A DNA stretch of 64,000 nucleotides from Bacillus fonticola (GTDB lineage: Bacteria; Bacillota; Bacilli; Bacillales; JC228), in assembly GCF_012955605.1 (NCBI RefSeq), contig NZ_CP052135.1, positions 610,001 through 674,000 on the forward strand. The letters run 5' to 3'. The position numbers were made by a program, and so were the translations under genes. Positions 63,394 to 64,000 of the stretch are shown piece by piece. Positions within the stretch are counted from its first letter, which is position 1. Each line of letters opens with the position of its first letter. The notes under the pieces were generated by a model. That model saw nothing but the letters and a program-made list of their open reading frames with translations. It had not been told where the DNA came from and did not search any database.

Positions 63394-63905
63394 AGCGGAG
63401 CGGGAAGGACTTGCCTGTGGAGGTTCATGGAGATACATGTGCATATAGGGTGGATGGCGCTTTGCGAGTTGCAGGTATTCGTGCTGGTATATGATGGAAC
63501 GGGAACGGGTGCCTGTAAAGAAGGTCATTCCCAATTCCGACCGACTCCTTTGACAAATATGTTGGAATTTGGTATAGTAATATTGTTGTGCAAAATGCAA
63601 ACGCCACTGGGGTCCACACGATGTGGGTCAGAAAGGTGTTGCGTCAGGACGACGCGAATTTAGCCTTTCATCCTTCCCTTGATAGCGATTGATTATACAT
63701 GGCGTTCTATATGAATTTTTGAGCAAGACTTATTCACACTGGATCAGCTACGGAGCTGTAAGGATGGAAGAGAGGTAGGGCTTTCGTCGTTTAGGTTTCA
63801 AAAGGGATCATGTGGAATAGAACCGCGGCAGTTTGAATTGAACTTCAAACGGTATTACTTATATAGAATTGATCGTTAGAAAAAGTGAAACATTGTATTC
63901 GTCCT
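63394..63905. other. Gene-free stretch after the ABC operon
   Basis: Only short frames without ribosome sites. It contains the repeat at 63613-63673. No terminator close to the last ABC gene was found. Confidence 0.55.
63613..63673 (+). repeat. Copy of the inner segment of the large structured repeat
   Basis: CCACACGATGTGGGTCAGAA and TTAGCCTTTCATCC match 33581-33640 (about 80% identity), including the twin GACG/CGTC-type hairpin in the middle. Shows that this piece can spread without the repeat B ends. Confidence 0.7.
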
Positions 63906-63940
63906 AAAAGCGAATCCGACTAGTGTCGGGTTCGCTTTTG
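63906..63940. terminator. Hairpin terminator, bidirectional
   Basis: AAAAGCGAATCCGAC pairs with GTCGGGTTCGCTTTT, loop TAGT. The A- and T-tracts allow both directions. It may end a minus-strand gene beyond the window edge. Confidence 0.8.
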
Positions 63941-63947
63941 TCGTCAT

Positions 63948-64000
63948 ATATCCGCGATCATGAGCTGATATCCGCGAACAGGAGCCGATATCCGCGATCA
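63948..64000 (+). repeat. Start of a third 20-bp-period tandem array
   Basis: TATCCGCGA starts at 63949, 63969 and 63989, so the period is exactly 20 bp: TATCCGCGATCATGAGCTGA, TATCCGCGAACAGGAGCCGA, then cut by the window edge. Unit sequence unlike the other two arrays. Confidence 0.85.

Noticed and set aside
63427-63663. 78-codon frame after the ABC operon
   Set aside because: Composition and lack of a ribosome site do not support coding; its end lies in a dispersed repeat.

Overview
The window reads as chromosomal DNA of a low-to-mid GC Bacillaceae. The conserved run camS, 1-pyrroline-5-carboxylate dehydrogenase, putP, gatCAB, dgkB, rlmCD follows the usual Bacillus order. Ribosome binding sites are strong AAGGAGG types, TTG and GTG starts are frequent, promoters look sigma-A-like, and Na+-coupled carriers are common. 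Genus cannot be fixed; an alkaliphilic or halotolerant bacillus is a guess.

Layout. 1-5.2 kb: camS, proline-degradation dehydrogenase, an amino acid/dicarboxylate symporter, an aldo/keto reductase. 5.2-6.9 kb: a broken transposase split by a 23-unit array of 20-bp repeats, plus dispersed repeats. 7.2-13 kb: putP, a CAP-domain lipoprotein, gatCAB. 13-15 kb: a candidate quorum-sensing pair, namely an NprR-like HTH+TPR receptor with a 51-residue secreted peptide gene coupled to its 3' end, divergent from a membrane protein with an EF-hand loop. 15.5-23.7 kb: dgkB to rlmCD, rearranged by a tandem duplication that made an rlmCD::dgkB chimera and left two alternative gene contents between the two anchors. 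24-32 kb: accessory DNA with DUF3231, PadR/DUF2812, an XRE-cupin regulator, a hydrolase remnant, a stand-alone ribA-ribD pair and remnants of two transposon families. 32-38.7 kb: M20 peptidase, DUF3100 membrane pair, HxlR regulator, luciferase-like monooxygenase and two FMN reductases. 38.8-43.3 kb: a Fur-boxed AraC/siderophore uptake locus without its own ATPase. 43.4-46 kb: DUF368 protein, a second 20-bp array (13 units), M20 amidohydrolase. 46.2-52.9 kb: a defence/recombination island with a nuclease-helicase DUF2075 protein, an HsdR::DUF262 chimeric remnant, two near-identical Rpn nucleases flanking a Uma2 endonuclease, and a GNAT. 53-63.4 kb: LysR, threonine-synthase-like enzyme, symporter, PIG-L deacetylase and a five-gene peptide-type ABC importer. 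The last 0.6 kb is gene-free and ends in a third 20-bp-period array.

The strongest candidates for undescribed biology are: (1) the receptor/peptide pair at 12.96-14.38 kb; (2) three promoters (YciI-family gene and both Rpn genes) that share the same layout of two LexA-like boxes 29-31 bp apart, one inside the -35/-10 spacer; (3) three arrays of different unit sequence but identical 20-bp period; (4) the dgkB-rlmCD duplication carrying an unrecognised nuclease-like gene.
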